Source of the DNA: Blastococcus sp. CT_GayMR19
GTDB lineage: Bacteria > Actinomycetota > Actinomycetes > Mycobacteriales > Geodermatophilaceae
Reading direction: 5' to 3'
Length of the DNA stretch: 64,000 nucleotides
NCBI RefSeq assembly: GCF_004570385.1
Contig: NZ_SPQL01000004.1
Location: forward strand, 62,001 to 126,000
The notes under the pieces: model-generated
Databases searched by the model: none
Told to the model about the DNA's origin: nothing
The model's input: only the letters and a program-made list of their open reading frames with translations
Shown: piece by piece, positions 35,262 to 44,561 of the stretch
Layout of the letters: the number at the start of each line of letters is the position of its first letter
How positions within the stretch are numbered: the first letter of the stretch is position 1
Program-made: the position numbers and the translations under genes

Positions 35262-38066
35262 TCAGAGCGCGACCCCGGTGCAGGACACCGCGCAGTTCAT
35301 CGACCAGATCGACCCCAGGCCGGCGAACTTCGCCGTCCGGACGAGCCGCTCTCCGTTGGGGCCGGTCGTGACGACCGGTCCGGCGGAGGCGCCGGAGTCC
35401 CCGGAGTCGCTGTCCGAACCGTCGGAACCGTCCGAGCCGTCGGAGTCGTCCCCGGTCCCGTCGTTCCCGTCGCCGACCCCGCTCGGGGCGTTGGGACCGT
35501 CGTCGCCCCCATCCGAGTCGCCGCCATCGGCGGCGTCACTGACGTACGCGAGGGCGCCACTCAGCGTCCACTGCCGGCCGTCGCGAGCGAAGACGTGGAC
35601 GTCGTAGCTGCCTTCGACGCGAGCCGGCACCCGGAACACCAGCTCGGTCGCGGTGGACCGCACCACCGAGGCGGCCGCGGCAGCCCCGATCCGCACGGAC
35701 GGGTCCACCGGCAGCGCGTTGCCGGTGATGGTCACCAGCGTTCCGCCGGCAACGTCCACCCGCGTGGGGCTGATCGAGGTGATCGCGAACGGCCCGACAC
35801 CCGGGTAGACGGTCTCACCGCCGTCGTCGGGGCCGGAACCGCTGTCCGGAGCGTCGCCGTCGCCGGCACCGCCGCCGCCCGAACCGCTGTCCGACCCGGA
35901 GCCGCTGTCGGTGCCCGAGCCGGAGTCCGGGCCGGAGCCGCTGTCGGTGCCCGAGCCGGAGTCCGAGCCGGACCCGTTGTCGGTGCCCGAGCCGTTGTCC
36001 GGGCCGGAGCCGTTGTCCGAGCCGGGGCCGTTGTCCGAGCCGGAGCCGGAGCCGGAGCCGTCGCCGGAGCCGTTGTCGGGGCCGGAGTCGCCTCCGCCGC
36101 CGTCCCCCGAGCCGGAGTCGCCAGGACCGTCGGAGCGGCCCGAGCCATCCGGGCCTTCCGTACCGGAGCCCGAGTCGCCGGAGCCTGGGTTGCCGGCGTC
36201 CCCGGGTCCGGACCCGCCCGGACCAGAACCGTCGGAGCCGTCGGATCCCGAGCCGCCCGAGCCGTCGGACCCGGAACCGTCGGACCCGGAGCCGTCGGAC
36301 CCGGAGCCGTCGGACCCGGAGCCGTCGGACCCGGAGCCGTCCGAGCCGTCGAGCTCGTCCGGGCCGTCCGCGGGAGGCGAGCCGACCAGCAGCGGAGCAG
36401 CGAAGGTGCGTCCGAGCGGGGCGCCGTCGCGGTGCAGCTGGACGGTCAGCACGTAGCGGCCGTCGCCGAGCGCGAGCGTGGGGGAGAGGGCGAGTTCAGA
36501 GAGCGAACCGGCGGTGCCGAGATCGAACTGCACCTCACCGGCGTCGTCCGTCGTCCCGGTCGCGGACCCGAGCGTGATGGCCTTGTCCGCGACGGCCCAG
36601 ATCTCGCCCTGGTGGGCCATGCCGAGGCCCACGGTGACGGCGTAGTCGCCGACGGCGTCCTCACCGGCCGCGGTGATCCCCGGCGAGACGACGCCGGCGA
36701 GCCCGGACAGGGACGTGAAGGTGTAACGGACCGCGCCCAGGGCGGCCTCGGGCAGCGAGGCGATGGACAGGCGGCCGCCGGTCACCGACTTCCCGGCGAA
36801 GGCACCGACGGGGTCGACGTCGTCGAGCAGCGCCTGCCGGAGCTCGGCCGTCGTGGCCTCCGGCCACGCCGCGCGGTACAGCGCGTACGCCGCCGCGACC
36901 TGCGGAGATGCGATCGACGTGCCCGAGACGAGGCGGTAGGTGCCGTCGTTCCAGGTGGTGAAGACGAGCTCGCCGGGGGCGAACAGGTCGACCGACGCCG
37001 CGCCGTAGGCCGAGCTGCGGCTGATCCGGTCGGCGGCGTCGGAGTTGCCGACGGTCACCAGCGCGGGCTCGGCGAAGCTGGCCGGGTACATGGGCGAGAC
37101 GTCGCGGTTGAGCGAGTCGTTCCCGGCCGCCGCGACCACGAGCACCCCGTGCTCGCCGGCGTAGGCGATCGCCGAGCGGAGGTTCTCCAGTTCCCAGGGC
37201 CGGCCGCCACCGCCCCAGGAGGCGTTGATGACGTCGGCGCCGTGGTCGACGGCGTAGCGGATCGCCTCGGCGCCGAGGTTCATGTCGACCGAGGAACCGC
37301 TGCCGATGACCAGCGGCATGATCGTGACGTCGGGAGCCACGCCGGCGGTGCCCGCGCCGTTGCCGGCCCGCCCGCCGATGACGCCGGAGACGCTCGCGCC
37401 GTGCGTGCCGTAGCTGCCGTTGTCCACGTCCGGGCTGTTGGTGACGAAGTTCCAGCCGTGGCAGTCGCCGGCCTTGTTCCAGCTGTCGGCCCCGTCCGCT
37501 GAGCCGCAGGACTCGAGCGGGTTGGTCCACAGGGCACCCGCGAGCTCGGGGTGGTCGGAGTCGTATCCGGTGTCGACGACGGCGACGATCGCGCCCGCGC
37601 CGGTTCCGCCGTCCCAGCCCTCGGGCGCGTCGACGTCGGCGTCCGCGACCGCGGTCTGCCCGTAGGCGTTGCCGCCGGTGTTGTCCAGGTTGTAGCCGTA
37701 GTTCCGGAAGTACGGGTCGCTGACCGTGCCGAGCACGGGCACCGAGGTGGAGAAGTCGGCGTCCGCGACGCCGGGCAGTGCCTCGAGGTGCTGCGGGGCG
37801 AGGCCCTCGGTGGCCACCATCGCCCGGCCGTCGCTCAGCCGCTGGGCGTGGACCACGCCGTCGAGGTTCTCGAGGGCCGCCAGGAGCTCGTCGGAGGCGG
37901 TGCCCGAGGTGGCCGTGAGCACGTAGCGGGTCAGCCCGTCGTCCGGGCCGAAGCCGGTGGCGATCGGCACGGCCGGCTGTCCCCAGGCGGAGAACGCGGC
38001 CGCGCCGGCGTAGCCGGCGACGACAGCCGTGACCAGGACGGCAGCCTGGGCCCGCATGCTCTTCAT
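35262..38066 (-). CDS. Secreted subtilisin-like (S8) serine protease with Ser/Asp/Gly-repeat and IPT/TIG domains
   Basis: A 934-residue exported protein. A signal peptide (about 1-28) is followed by a propeptide-like region and an S8 domain with Asp 165 (AVVDTGYDSDHPELAG), His 222 (SYGTHGASVSG), oxyanion Asn 316 and Ser 384 (SGTSIASPQ). A second beta domain follows, then a ~185-residue Ser/Asp/Gly-rich linker (568-752), an IPT/TIG domain (about 755-835), a second Asp/Ser/Gly linker, and an unusual 40-residue end with Cys (MNCAVSCTGVAL). GGAGGA lies before ATG 38066. It probably works at or beyond the cell wall. Confidence 0.93.
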   Translation of the reverse strand: MKSMRAQAAVLVTAVVAGYAGAAAFSAWGQPAVPIATGFGPDDGLTRYVLTATSGTASDELLAALENLDGVVHAQRLSDGRAMVATEGLAPQHLEALPGVADADFSTSVPVLGTVSDPYFRNYGYNLDNTGGNAYGQTAVADADVDAPEGWDGGTGAGAIVAVVDTGYDSDHPELAGALWTNPLESCGSADGADSWNKAGDCHGWNFVTNSPDVDNGSYGTHGASVSGVIGGRAGNGAGTAGVAPDVTIMPLVIGSGSSVDMNLGAEAIRYAVDHGADVINASWGGGGRPWELENLRSAIAYAGEHGVLVVAAAGNDSLNRDVSPMYPASFAEPALVTVGNSDAADRISRSSAYGAASVDLFAPGELVFTTWNDGTYRLVSGTSIASPQVAAAYALYRAAWPEATTAELRQALLDDVDPVGAFAGKSVTGGRLSIASLPEAALGAVRYTFTSLSGLAGVVSPGITAAGEDAVGDYAVTVGLGMAHQGEIWAVADKAITLGSATGTTDDAGEVQFDLGTAGSLSELALSPTLALGDGRYVLTVQLHRDGAPLGRTFAAPLLVGSPPADGPDELDGSDGSGSDGSGSDGSGSDGSGSDGSGSDGSGGSGSDGSDGSGPGGSGPGDAGNPGSGDSGSGTEGPDGSGRSDGPGDSGSGDGGGGDSGPDNGSGDGSGSGSGSDNGPGSDNGSGPDNGSGTDNGSGSDSGSGTDSGSGPDSGSGTDSGSGSDSGSGGGGAGDGDAPDSGSGPDDGGETVYPGVGPFAITSISPTRVDVAGGTLVTITGNALPVDPSVRIGAAAAASVVRSTATELVFRVPARVEGSYDVHVFARDGRQWTLSGALAYVSDAADGGDSDGGDDGPNAPSGVGDGNDGTGDDSDGSDGSDGSDSDSGDSGASAGPVVTTGPNGERLVRTAKFAGLGSIWSMNCAVSCTGVAL
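35811..36360 (-). repeat. In-frame Ser/Asp/Gly coding repeats in the S8 protease
   Basis: The linker of the protease is built of short in-frame units. At 36271-36345 there are five near-identical 15-bp units of the type CCGGAGCCGTCGGAC, encoding Gly-Ser-Asp steps. From 35890 to 36060 longer related units encode Ser-Gly-(T/S/P)-Asp-(N/S). Such units can gain or lose copies by slippage without breaking the frame. Confidence 0.85.
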
Positions 38067-38227
38067 CCGTGTGTCCTCCGGGACGCCCCCTCCGGTACGT
38101 CCGGCGAGGTCGCTCCCCGGGGTGCAGGCAGCAGACAGGCGTCTTCCGGGACGTCAACGGCGGTTCGAGCGGACCGCTTGAGCGGCGGCTCCATGGTTCG
38201 CCCGGAGGGGTGAGCGGGCCGGTTCCC

Positions 38228-38233
38228 TAGACT
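38228..38233 (+). promoter_or_regulatory. Probable -10 element for leaderless dcd mRNA
   Basis: TAGACT in CCCTAGACT, exactly 7 nt before the dcd ATG and with no ribosome binding site between them. This suggests transcription starting at the start codon. No clear -35 is seen. Confidence 0.5.
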
Positions 38234-38240
38234 CCGCGCC

Positions 38241-38831
38241 ATGCTGCTGTCCGACCGCGACATCAAGGCTGCGATCGCCGAGGGGCGGCTCGGCATCGAG
38301 CCCTACGACGCGGGGCTGGTGCAGCCCTCGAGCGTCGACGTGCGGCTCGACCGGTTCTTCCGCGTGTTCAACAACGCCCGGTACACCCACATCGACCCGG
38401 CCCTGCAGCAGGACGACCTGACCACGCTGGTCGAGCCGGAGGGGGACGAGCCGTTCGTGCTGCACCCGGGCGAGTTCGTGCTCGGTTCCACCCTCGAGGT
38501 GGTCAGCATCCCCGACGACCTCGCAGCACGGCTGGAGGGGAAATCGAGTCTCGGGCGTCTCGGATTGCTCACGCACTCGACCGCGGGTTTCGTCGACCCC
38601 GGCTTCTCCGGGCACATCACGCTGGAGCTGTCCAACGTCGCGAACCTGCCGATCACCCTGTGGCCGGGCATGAAGATCGGCCAGCTGTGCATGTTCCGGC
38701 TGTCCACCCCGGCCGAGCACCCCTACGGCTCGGCGGTCTACGGCTCGCGCTACCAGGACCAGCGCGGTCCGACGCCGTCCCGCTCCTACCGCAACTTCAC
38801 GCGGACGGAGACCCGTCCCGCGGAGGACTGA
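38241..38831 (+). CDS. dcd: dCTP deaminase
   Basis: A 196-residue enzyme of the dCTP deaminase/dUTPase fold. It carries [12 protein letters not shown] at the start, [11 protein letters not shown], the catalytic block [26 protein letters not shown] with the active-site Glu, and [17 protein letters not shown], followed by [15 protein letters not shown]. It converts dCTP to dUTP. Some actinobacterial relatives are bifunctional and go straight to dUMP, and the sequence alone does not settle this. It is convergent with the AbrB gene. Confidence 0.95.
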   Translation: MLLSDRDIKAAIAEGRLGIEPYDAGLVQPSSVDVRLDRFFRVFNNARYTHIDPALQQDDLTTLVEPEGDEPFVLHPGEFVLGSTLEVVSIPDDLAARLEGKSSLGRLGLLTHSTAGFVDPGFSGHITLELSNVANLPITLWPGMKIGQLCMFRLSTPAEHPYGSAVYGSRYQDQRGPTPSRSYRNFTRTETRPAED

Positions 38832-38855
38832 CCGGGAGGCGGGCAATAGGGTGCC

Positions 38856-39974
38856 TCACGTCCGCCGCCTCAGCAGGCGGGCCACCAGCGGGGCGCTGAG
38901 CAGCATCGCGAACAGCCGCAGGACCTGTACGGCGAGCACGAACGTGGTGTCAGCCCCGCTGTCGGTGGCCGTCACGAGGACCGCGTTCATCCCGCCCGGC
39001 GTGGTGGCGAGGTACCCGTCCAGCGGGCTGACGCCGGTCGTGCCGGCGAGGAGGGCGCCCAGGCCCGCGCAGGCGCACCCGAGCAGCACGATGACCAGCA
39101 GGGCCAGCGGGAGGGCGCGGCCGACCATCCGCAGGCTGGAACGGGTGAAGTTGACCCCGACCTGCAGTCCGACGAGGAGGAAGGCGAGGCTCTCCAGCGG
39201 GACCGGCACGCCCGCTCCGCCGGACAGCCCACCCAGGTCCAGGGCGGCCGCCACCAGCATCGGGCCCAGGAGGGAGGCGACCGGCACCCGGAGCAGCCCG
39301 GCGAGCAGCGTGCCCACCAGCCCGCACCCGATCGTGAATCCCAGCTCCGCCCACCAGCCGGGACCGTCGCCGGGGTCCGCCCCGCCTCCCGATCCGGGCT
39401 CGGCTCCGTAGACCAGGAGCGCCACCAAGGGCATGGCCAGGACGATCAGCAGCACCCGCAGGTACTGCAGGACGGCGACCATCCTTTCGTCCGCACCGAG
39501 GTCACGGGCCATCGCGGTGATGCCGGTCGCCCCGCCGGCGATCATGGCGAACGCCCCCGTGTCCGGGGTGATCCCGCGCCGGAGCGCCATGAGCTGACCG
39601 GCCGCCAGGCTCAGCACGAGCGTCGTCGCGGTGACGAGAACGACCGGCACCCAGTCCCGGGCGATGGCCGCGAGCGTGTCGAGCTGGACGAGGGTGCCCA
39701 CCATGACCCCGATCACGATGTGCGCCGCGGTCAGCGCGGGCCGGGGCACGACGATCCGCCGCGGCAGGTACAGCGCCCGGACGAGCCCCACCGCCAGTCC
39801 GGCGAAGAGGGCTGCCGAGGGGACGGAGACGGCCTCGAGGGCGGCCGCGCCCGCCAGGGCGAGGAGGGCGACGAGGAGGAGGTCGAGGGGGCCGGCCCAC
39901 CACCGTGTCCCGTCCGCCCGCACAGCGCCCAGTCTGCTGGGACCGCCCCGCAGGCGCGGCGGGACGCCGGTCAC
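38856..39974 (-). CDS. AbrB-family (ammonia-monooxygenase-type) membrane transporter
   Basis: A 372-residue membrane protein with about ten hydrophobic helices. The repeated AbrB membrane-domain hallmarks are visible twice: GAFAMIAGGATGITAMARDLGADE and GYLATTPGGMNAVLVTATDSGADTTF. These paired Gly-rich PGG/AGG loops define the AbrB (duplicated) family, whose substrates are unknown. GTG 39974 overlaps the MFS stop by 4 bp (GTGA), so it is the third gene of DUF389 - MFS - AbrB. It ends in a basic tail, RLLRRRT, and is convergent with dcd. Confidence 0.85.
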   Translation of the reverse strand: MTGVPPRLRGGPSRLGAVRADGTRWWAGPLDLLLVALLALAGAAALEAVSVPSAALFAGLAVGLVRALYLPRRIVVPRPALTAAHIVIGVMVGTLVQLDTLAAIARDWVPVVLVTATTLVLSLAAGQLMALRRGITPDTGAFAMIAGGATGITAMARDLGADERMVAVLQYLRVLLIVLAMPLVALLVYGAEPGSGGGADPGDGPGWWAELGFTIGCGLVGTLLAGLLRVPVASLLGPMLVAAALDLGGLSGGAGVPVPLESLAFLLVGLQVGVNFTRSSLRMVGRALPLALLVIVLLGCACAGLGALLAGTTGVSPLDGYLATTPGGMNAVLVTATDSGADTTFVLAVQVLRLFAMLLSAPLVARLLRRRT

Positions 39975-41230
39975 ACGACCTGCCGGCCGGCCTCGACGTC
40001 GTCGCCCCTCCCGGCCGCAGACCAGCCCGGGACGGCGCGGCCCACCTCGTCGTCGACGTACTCCTGCCGCGTCGCCAGCCAGCCACTGACCATCAGGCCG
40101 GCGATCCCGACCAGCAGCAGCACGAACATGCCGTCGTAGTTCCCGGTGAGGCCCCTCAGGACCCCCACGAGCAGCGGCCCCGCCCCGGCCAGCAGGTAGC
40201 CCCAGCCCTGGGCGACGGTGGACAGGGCTGCCGTGGTCTCCGGCGTCCGGGCGCGCAACCCGATGAGAGTCAGGACCATCGAGAAGCTGGCCATGCCGAT
40301 GGCCAGCAGCGCCATCCACAGCCAGGACACCGCCAGCGGGGCCACCCGCAGGCCCACCCAGCCGGCGATGTAGCTGGCCACGAACGTGACGAGCAGCGGT
40401 CGCTGGAGGTGCGCGCGGACCGTGAGGCCCGGGACGACGGCGTTGAGGGGGATGGCGACCAGCAGATTCAGACCGAGCAGCAGACCGGCCCCGGCGGGGC
40501 TCAAGCCGGCGTCCCGCAGGTACTGCGCCAGCCACCCGACCAGGATGTAGGCCTGCATCGCCTGCAGCCCGAGGAAGACCGTGAGGGCGATCGCGAGCCG
40601 GCTGTGCACGAGCGCGCGCATCCGGACGGCGGCATGGCTTCCGCGAGAGGCGCCCGGCCTGGCGGGGACGGCGAGCCAGGGGATCGCCGCGAGCGCGGCG
40701 AACACCGCCCAGCAGCCGAGCCCCCATCGCCACCCCTCCGCGCCCGTCGCGGCGGCGATAGGGGCGGTCGAGACGGAGGCGATCGCACCGCCCACGGTCA
40801 TGGCGGTGCCGTATGCGCCGACGAGGAGCCCGGTCCGATCGGGGAAGTACCGCTTCACCAGGCTGGGCAGCAGCACGTTCCCGAGCGCGCCGCCGACCAT
40901 CGCCAGCACGGTGCCGCCGAGGAACAGCCAGAGCGAGCCGGCGGCCGCGCGCACCACGGTCCCGGCCGCCATGGCCAGCAGCGCCCCTGCGAGCACGGAG
41001 GAGTCGCGGAAGCGCGCGGACAGCGGCGGACCGGCGAACCCCAGTGCCGCGAAGCAGATCAGTGGCATCGTGGTGATCAGGCCGGCCTGACCGCTGGACA
41101 GGCCCAGACCGGTCTGCAGCTCCTGGAGGACCGGGCCGACGCTGTTCACCGCCGTCCGCAGGTTCAGCCCGGTGAGCACGATCGCCGCACCGATCAGCAC
41201 CAGGCCGCGCCGGGAGCCGGGCGCCGTCAT
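39971..41230 (-). CDS. MFS transporter, CynX/NimT type
   Basis: A 419-residue protein with about 12 membrane helices. Hallmarks of the cyanate/nitroimidazole (CynX/NimT) branch include LTGLNLRTAVNSVGPVLQEL in helix 1 and GNVLLPSLVKRYFPDRTGLLVG. The linker between the halves is short (PARPGASRGSHAAVRMRALV). The substrate is not clear from sequence. It has 4-bp overlaps with DUF389 upstream (ATGA) and with AbrB downstream (GTGA), so the three membrane proteins are translated together. Confidence 0.88.
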   Translation of the reverse strand: MTAPGSRRGLVLIGAAIVLTGLNLRTAVNSVGPVLQELQTGLGLSSGQAGLITTMPLICFAALGFAGPPLSARFRDSSVLAGALLAMAAGTVVRAAAGSLWLFLGGTVLAMVGGALGNVLLPSLVKRYFPDRTGLLVGAYGTAMTVGGAIASVSTAPIAAATGAEGWRWGLGCWAVFAALAAIPWLAVPARPGASRGSHAAVRMRALVHSRLAIALTVFLGLQAMQAYILVGWLAQYLRDAGLSPAGAGLLLGLNLLVAIPLNAVVPGLTVRAHLQRPLLVTFVASYIAGWVGLRVAPLAVSWLWMALLAIGMASFSMVLTLIGLRARTPETTAALSTVAQGWGYLLAGAGPLLVGVLRGLTGNYDGMFVLLLVGIAGLMVSGWLATRQEYVDDEVGRAVPGWSAAGRGDDVEAGRQVV

Positions 41231-42198
41231 GTCTCCTGCCCGACGACCCCGCCGCGGACCGCGCGGGGCAGGGCACTGGGCACCCGCCGCCAGATGCCCT
41301 TGAGGACGAGCAGCGTCACCAGCGCGGCCAGCAGGATGCCGCCGACGTTGATCGCCAGCTGCAGGAGGGACCGGCCCGCGTCGGTCCAGTCCCCGAAGGC
41401 GACGCCGAGGGCGAAGGCCGCGGTGGCCGGCACGGTCGTGACCGAGATGAAGACACCGACCAGGCTGCTGGACTTGGCCGAGGTGAGGGAGAGCATCCCG
41501 GCGGCGCCGGCGATGAACGCCACGGGGAAGGACCAGCGGTCGGGGCGGGTGATGAACCCGGTCTCGGGCCGTTCGGCCAGGAGATCCTCGATGCCCGCCC
41601 AGCCGGCGGCGCGCAGCGCGACGGCGCCCACGATGGTGAGGGCCGTGGCGATGGCGAAGCCGATGCCCAGCGTGCGGAGGGAGCGCCGGAACAGCGACGC
41701 CCGGCGGTGCACCAGGCCCAGCGCCAGCCCGGCCAGCGGGCTGAACTCGGGGCCCATCACCATGCCGCCGATCAGCAGGACCGCCGAGTCCGTGACGATC
41801 GCCAGCGCGGCGAGCAGGCTCGCGATGGTCAGGAAGGTGACGAAGGTGAACGTCAGCCGGGATTCTCCTCCGGCCGTCCGGATGACCTGCTCCCAGACGA
41901 CGGCGTCCGCCCCGTCGCCCGGGGCGGCCCGCACGGCGCGGTCGCTCGCCCGGGAGAGCGAGGTGTCCACCGCCTCGATGGCGATCCCGCCGTCCCGCAC
42001 GACGCCGAGCTCCTGCAGGTCGTCGACGAGGGCGTCCACGGACTCGCGGGCGACGTCGCAGAGCACCAGGTCGCCCGACGGGCGCCGCACCGCGCCGGGG
42101 AAGTGCACGAGGTGCGTGACCCCGACGTGCCGGCCGAGCAGGTCGAGCACCTCGGCGGAACTCGCCTCGGGCACGGTGATCCGGAGGTGCAGCAGCAC
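41227..42198 (-). CDS. DUF389 membrane protein
   Basis: A 323-residue protein. An N-terminal soluble domain of about 110 residues (LRITVPEASSAEVLDLL, GDLVLCDVARESVDAL) is followed by a DUF389 membrane domain with the conserved TFTFVTFLTIASLLAALAI, IGGMVMGPEFSPLAGLALG and FISVTTVPATAAFALGVA. The family has no assigned function. GTG 42198 is preceded by AGGAC. Its end overlaps the MFS start (ATGA), and it heads the three-gene membrane operon. Confidence 0.88.
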   Translation of the reverse strand: MLLHLRITVPEASSAEVLDLLGRHVGVTHLVHFPGAVRRPSGDLVLCDVARESVDALVDDLQELGVVRDGGIAIEAVDTSLSRASDRAVRAAPGDGADAVVWEQVIRTAGGESRLTFTFVTFLTIASLLAALAIVTDSAVLLIGGMVMGPEFSPLAGLALGLVHRRASLFRRSLRTLGIGFAIATALTIVGAVALRAAGWAGIEDLLAERPETGFITRPDRWSFPVAFIAGAAGMLSLTSAKSSSLVGVFISVTTVPATAAFALGVAFGDWTDAGRSLLQLAINVGGILLAALVTLLVLKGIWRRVPSALPRAVRGGVVGQET

Positions 42199-42266
42199 GG
42201 GGAAGTCCTATCGCGGGGCGGCGCGCGGCACCCGGGGTGCCGCGCGCCGCCGTCCAGTGTCGGTGC

Positions 42267-44561
42267 TCAGGCCTGGGGGCCGTGCTCCGTGGCGGGGGAA
42301 CCGGCGCCGGCCGGGTCGTCGGAGACGGTGCCGACCTCGGGACCGGACGCCGCGCCGGGCGCACCGACCGGGGCCATCGACCGCAGCAGGATCTGGCTGA
42401 CGTCGAGGACCTCGACGTGGTCCTTGGCCTCCCCGTTCTGCTTCTTGGTGTTGAGCGCGTCGCTGAGCATGGTGATGCAGAACGGGCAGGCCGTGGAGAT
42501 GACGTCGGGATCGAGCTCGAGCGCCTCCTCGGTCCGCTCCATGTTGATCCGCTTGCCGATCTTCTCCTCCATCCACATGCGCGCCCCGCCGGCGCCGCAG
42601 CAGAAGCCGCGGTCCTTGCAGCGGTGCATCTCCTGCGTGGACAGACCCTGGACGGAGTCCAGGATCTCGCGCGGGGGCGTGTAGACCTTGTTGTGCCGGC
42701 CCAGGAAGCACGGGTCGTGGTAGGTGACCTTGCGGTCGACCGGCGTGACCGGGGTCAGCCGGCCCTCCTCCACCAGCTTGCCCAGCAGCTGGGTGTGGTG
42801 GACGACCTCGTAGTCGCCGCCGAGCTGGGGGTACTCGCGGCCGAGCGAGTTGAAGCAGTGCGGGCAGGTGGCCACGATCTTGCGCATCCCCGGCACCCGG
42901 CCCTCGAAGGCGGCGTTGAGCGTCTCGACGTTCTCCATCGCCAGCTGCTGGAAGAGGAACTCGTTGCCCATCCGGCGGGCCGGGTCGCCCGAGCAGGTCT
43001 CGCCGGAGCCGAGGACGGCGAACTCGACGTCGGCCAGGTGCAGCAGCTCGGCGACGGCCTTGGTGACCTTCTTGGCCCGGTCGTCGATGGCGCCGGCACA
43101 CCCCACCCAGAACAGGTACTCGACCTCGTAGGGGATCGGGCCGTCGACCTGGCGCACCTCGAAGTCGAGGTCCTTCATCCACTCCTCTCGGACGTTGCCG
43201 CCCACGCCCCACGGATTGCCGCGGTTCTCGAGGTTCCGCATCATCACGCCGGCCTCGGAGGGGAAGCTCGACTCGATCAGGGTCTGGTAGCGCCGCATGT
43301 CCATGATGTGGTCGACGTGCTCGATGTCGACCGGGCACTGCTCCACGCATGCCCCGCAGCTCGTGCAGCTCCACAGGACGTCGGGGTCGATGACCCCGCC
43401 CTCCTCCAGCGTGCCGACCAGCGGGCGGTGCGCCTGGGCGTCGTTCGTGCCCTCGATGCGGGCGTATCCGGAGGCCCAGGCCTGCTCGTCGCTGGGCTCG
43501 AGGACGTCGTAGTCGGGGGCGGTCTCGCTCGCGGTCTTCTCGCCGAGCAGGTAGGGCGCCTTCGCGTAGAGATGATCGCGGAGGTCCATGATCACCATCT
43601 TCGGGCTGAGCGGCTTGCCCGTGTTCCACGCCGGGCACTGGCTCTGGCACCGCCCGCACTCGGTGCAGGTGGTGAAGTCGAGCATCCCCTTCCAGGTGAA
43701 GTCCTCGATCTTCCCGCGGCCGAAGACGTCGTCCTCGCCGGGATCCTCGAAGTCGATGGGCTTGCCGCCGCTGGTCATCGGCTGCAGCGGGCCGAGGGCG
43801 ACGGCGCCGTCGTCCTCACGCTTGAAGTAGATGTTGAAGAAGGCGCTGAACCGGTGCCAGGCGACACCCATGTTCAGGATCCGGCTGATGACGACGAGCC
43901 AGACGAGGCTCACCACGATCTTGACGAAGGCGACGACGGTCAGCAGGTCGGGGCTGTCGGGCAGCACGGTGGCCAGCGCGCTGGAGACCGGGTGCGACCA
44001 GGCAGGTGTGTCGGTGAGGCCGGAGGAGACCTTCAGGGCGCGGATCAGCAGGATGCAGGTGCCGACGGTGAGGACGACGGCCTCGACGAAGTAGCCGCGC
44101 CCCTCGTTGGTGCCGGCGAAGCGGCTCTTCCGGCCCTGCCGGCGCGGGTGGTCCTTCTGGCGCCGGTAGATCAGGTAGAGGATGCCGAGGATGGTGCCGG
44201 TGCCGATCAGGTCGGCGAACAGGTTCCACAGGAAGAACTCGCCGATCAGCGGCAGGTGGAACGCCGGGTTCCAGACCTCGCCGAAGGCCTCGACCAGCGT
44301 GAGGAACAGGCCGTAGAAGCCGACGAAGACGAACCAGTGGGCGATCCCGATGGTCGACCACTTGAGCATCCGGGTGTGGCCCAGCGACTCGATCGCCAGC
44401 GTCTTGAGGCGGGTCTTGACCGGGCCGGAGCGGGTGGCGTCCGGCTGGCCCGTGCGGATGATCCGCACCATCGCCCGGACCGCCCGGTAGGCCATGACCG
44501 AGGCGACGATCAGGAACAGGACGCTGATCGTCCCCAGGACGATCTGCAACGGGCCCGTCAT
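42267..44561 (-). CDS. etfD: EtfD-like membrane (Fe-S) oxidoreductase
   Basis: A 764-residue protein. The N-terminal third has about five membrane helices (nitrate-reductase-gamma-like, with His residues such as GIAHWFVFVGFYG that could bind heme). It is followed by two 4Fe-4S motifs (CTECGRCQSQCP and CTSCGACVEQCP) and two CCG domains (TCPHCFNSLG, HDPCFLGRHN, FCCGAGGARMW). This architecture and order match M. tuberculosis Rv0338c, since named EtfD, which takes electrons from ETF during fatty-acid oxidation to the quinone pool. GGGAGGAAG lies before ATG 44561. FadE5 is also in this window. Confidence 0.88.
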   Translation of the reverse strand: MTGPLQIVLGTISVLFLIVASVMAYRAVRAMVRIIRTGQPDATRSGPVKTRLKTLAIESLGHTRMLKWSTIGIAHWFVFVGFYGLFLTLVEAFGEVWNPAFHLPLIGEFFLWNLFADLIGTGTILGILYLIYRRQKDHPRRQGRKSRFAGTNEGRGYFVEAVVLTVGTCILLIRALKVSSGLTDTPAWSHPVSSALATVLPDSPDLLTVVAFVKIVVSLVWLVVISRILNMGVAWHRFSAFFNIYFKREDDGAVALGPLQPMTSGGKPIDFEDPGEDDVFGRGKIEDFTWKGMLDFTTCTECGRCQSQCPAWNTGKPLSPKMVIMDLRDHLYAKAPYLLGEKTASETAPDYDVLEPSDEQAWASGYARIEGTNDAQAHRPLVGTLEEGGVIDPDVLWSCTSCGACVEQCPVDIEHVDHIMDMRRYQTLIESSFPSEAGVMMRNLENRGNPWGVGGNVREEWMKDLDFEVRQVDGPIPYEVEYLFWVGCAGAIDDRAKKVTKAVAELLHLADVEFAVLGSGETCSGDPARRMGNEFLFQQLAMENVETLNAAFEGRVPGMRKIVATCPHCFNSLGREYPQLGGDYEVVHHTQLLGKLVEEGRLTPVTPVDRKVTYHDPCFLGRHNKVYTPPREILDSVQGLSTQEMHRCKDRGFCCGAGGARMWMEEKIGKRINMERTEEALELDPDVISTACPFCITMLSDALNTKKQNGEAKDHVEVLDVSQILLRSMAPVGAPGAASGPEVGTVSDDPAGAGSPATEHGPQA

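Noticed and set aside
35595-37502. Plus-strand frame of 635 codons antisense to the subtilisin
   Set aside because: It mirrors the Ser/Asp/Gly repeats as Val/Gly/Ala repeats and has no domain; the minus-strand frame has an intact catalytic triad.
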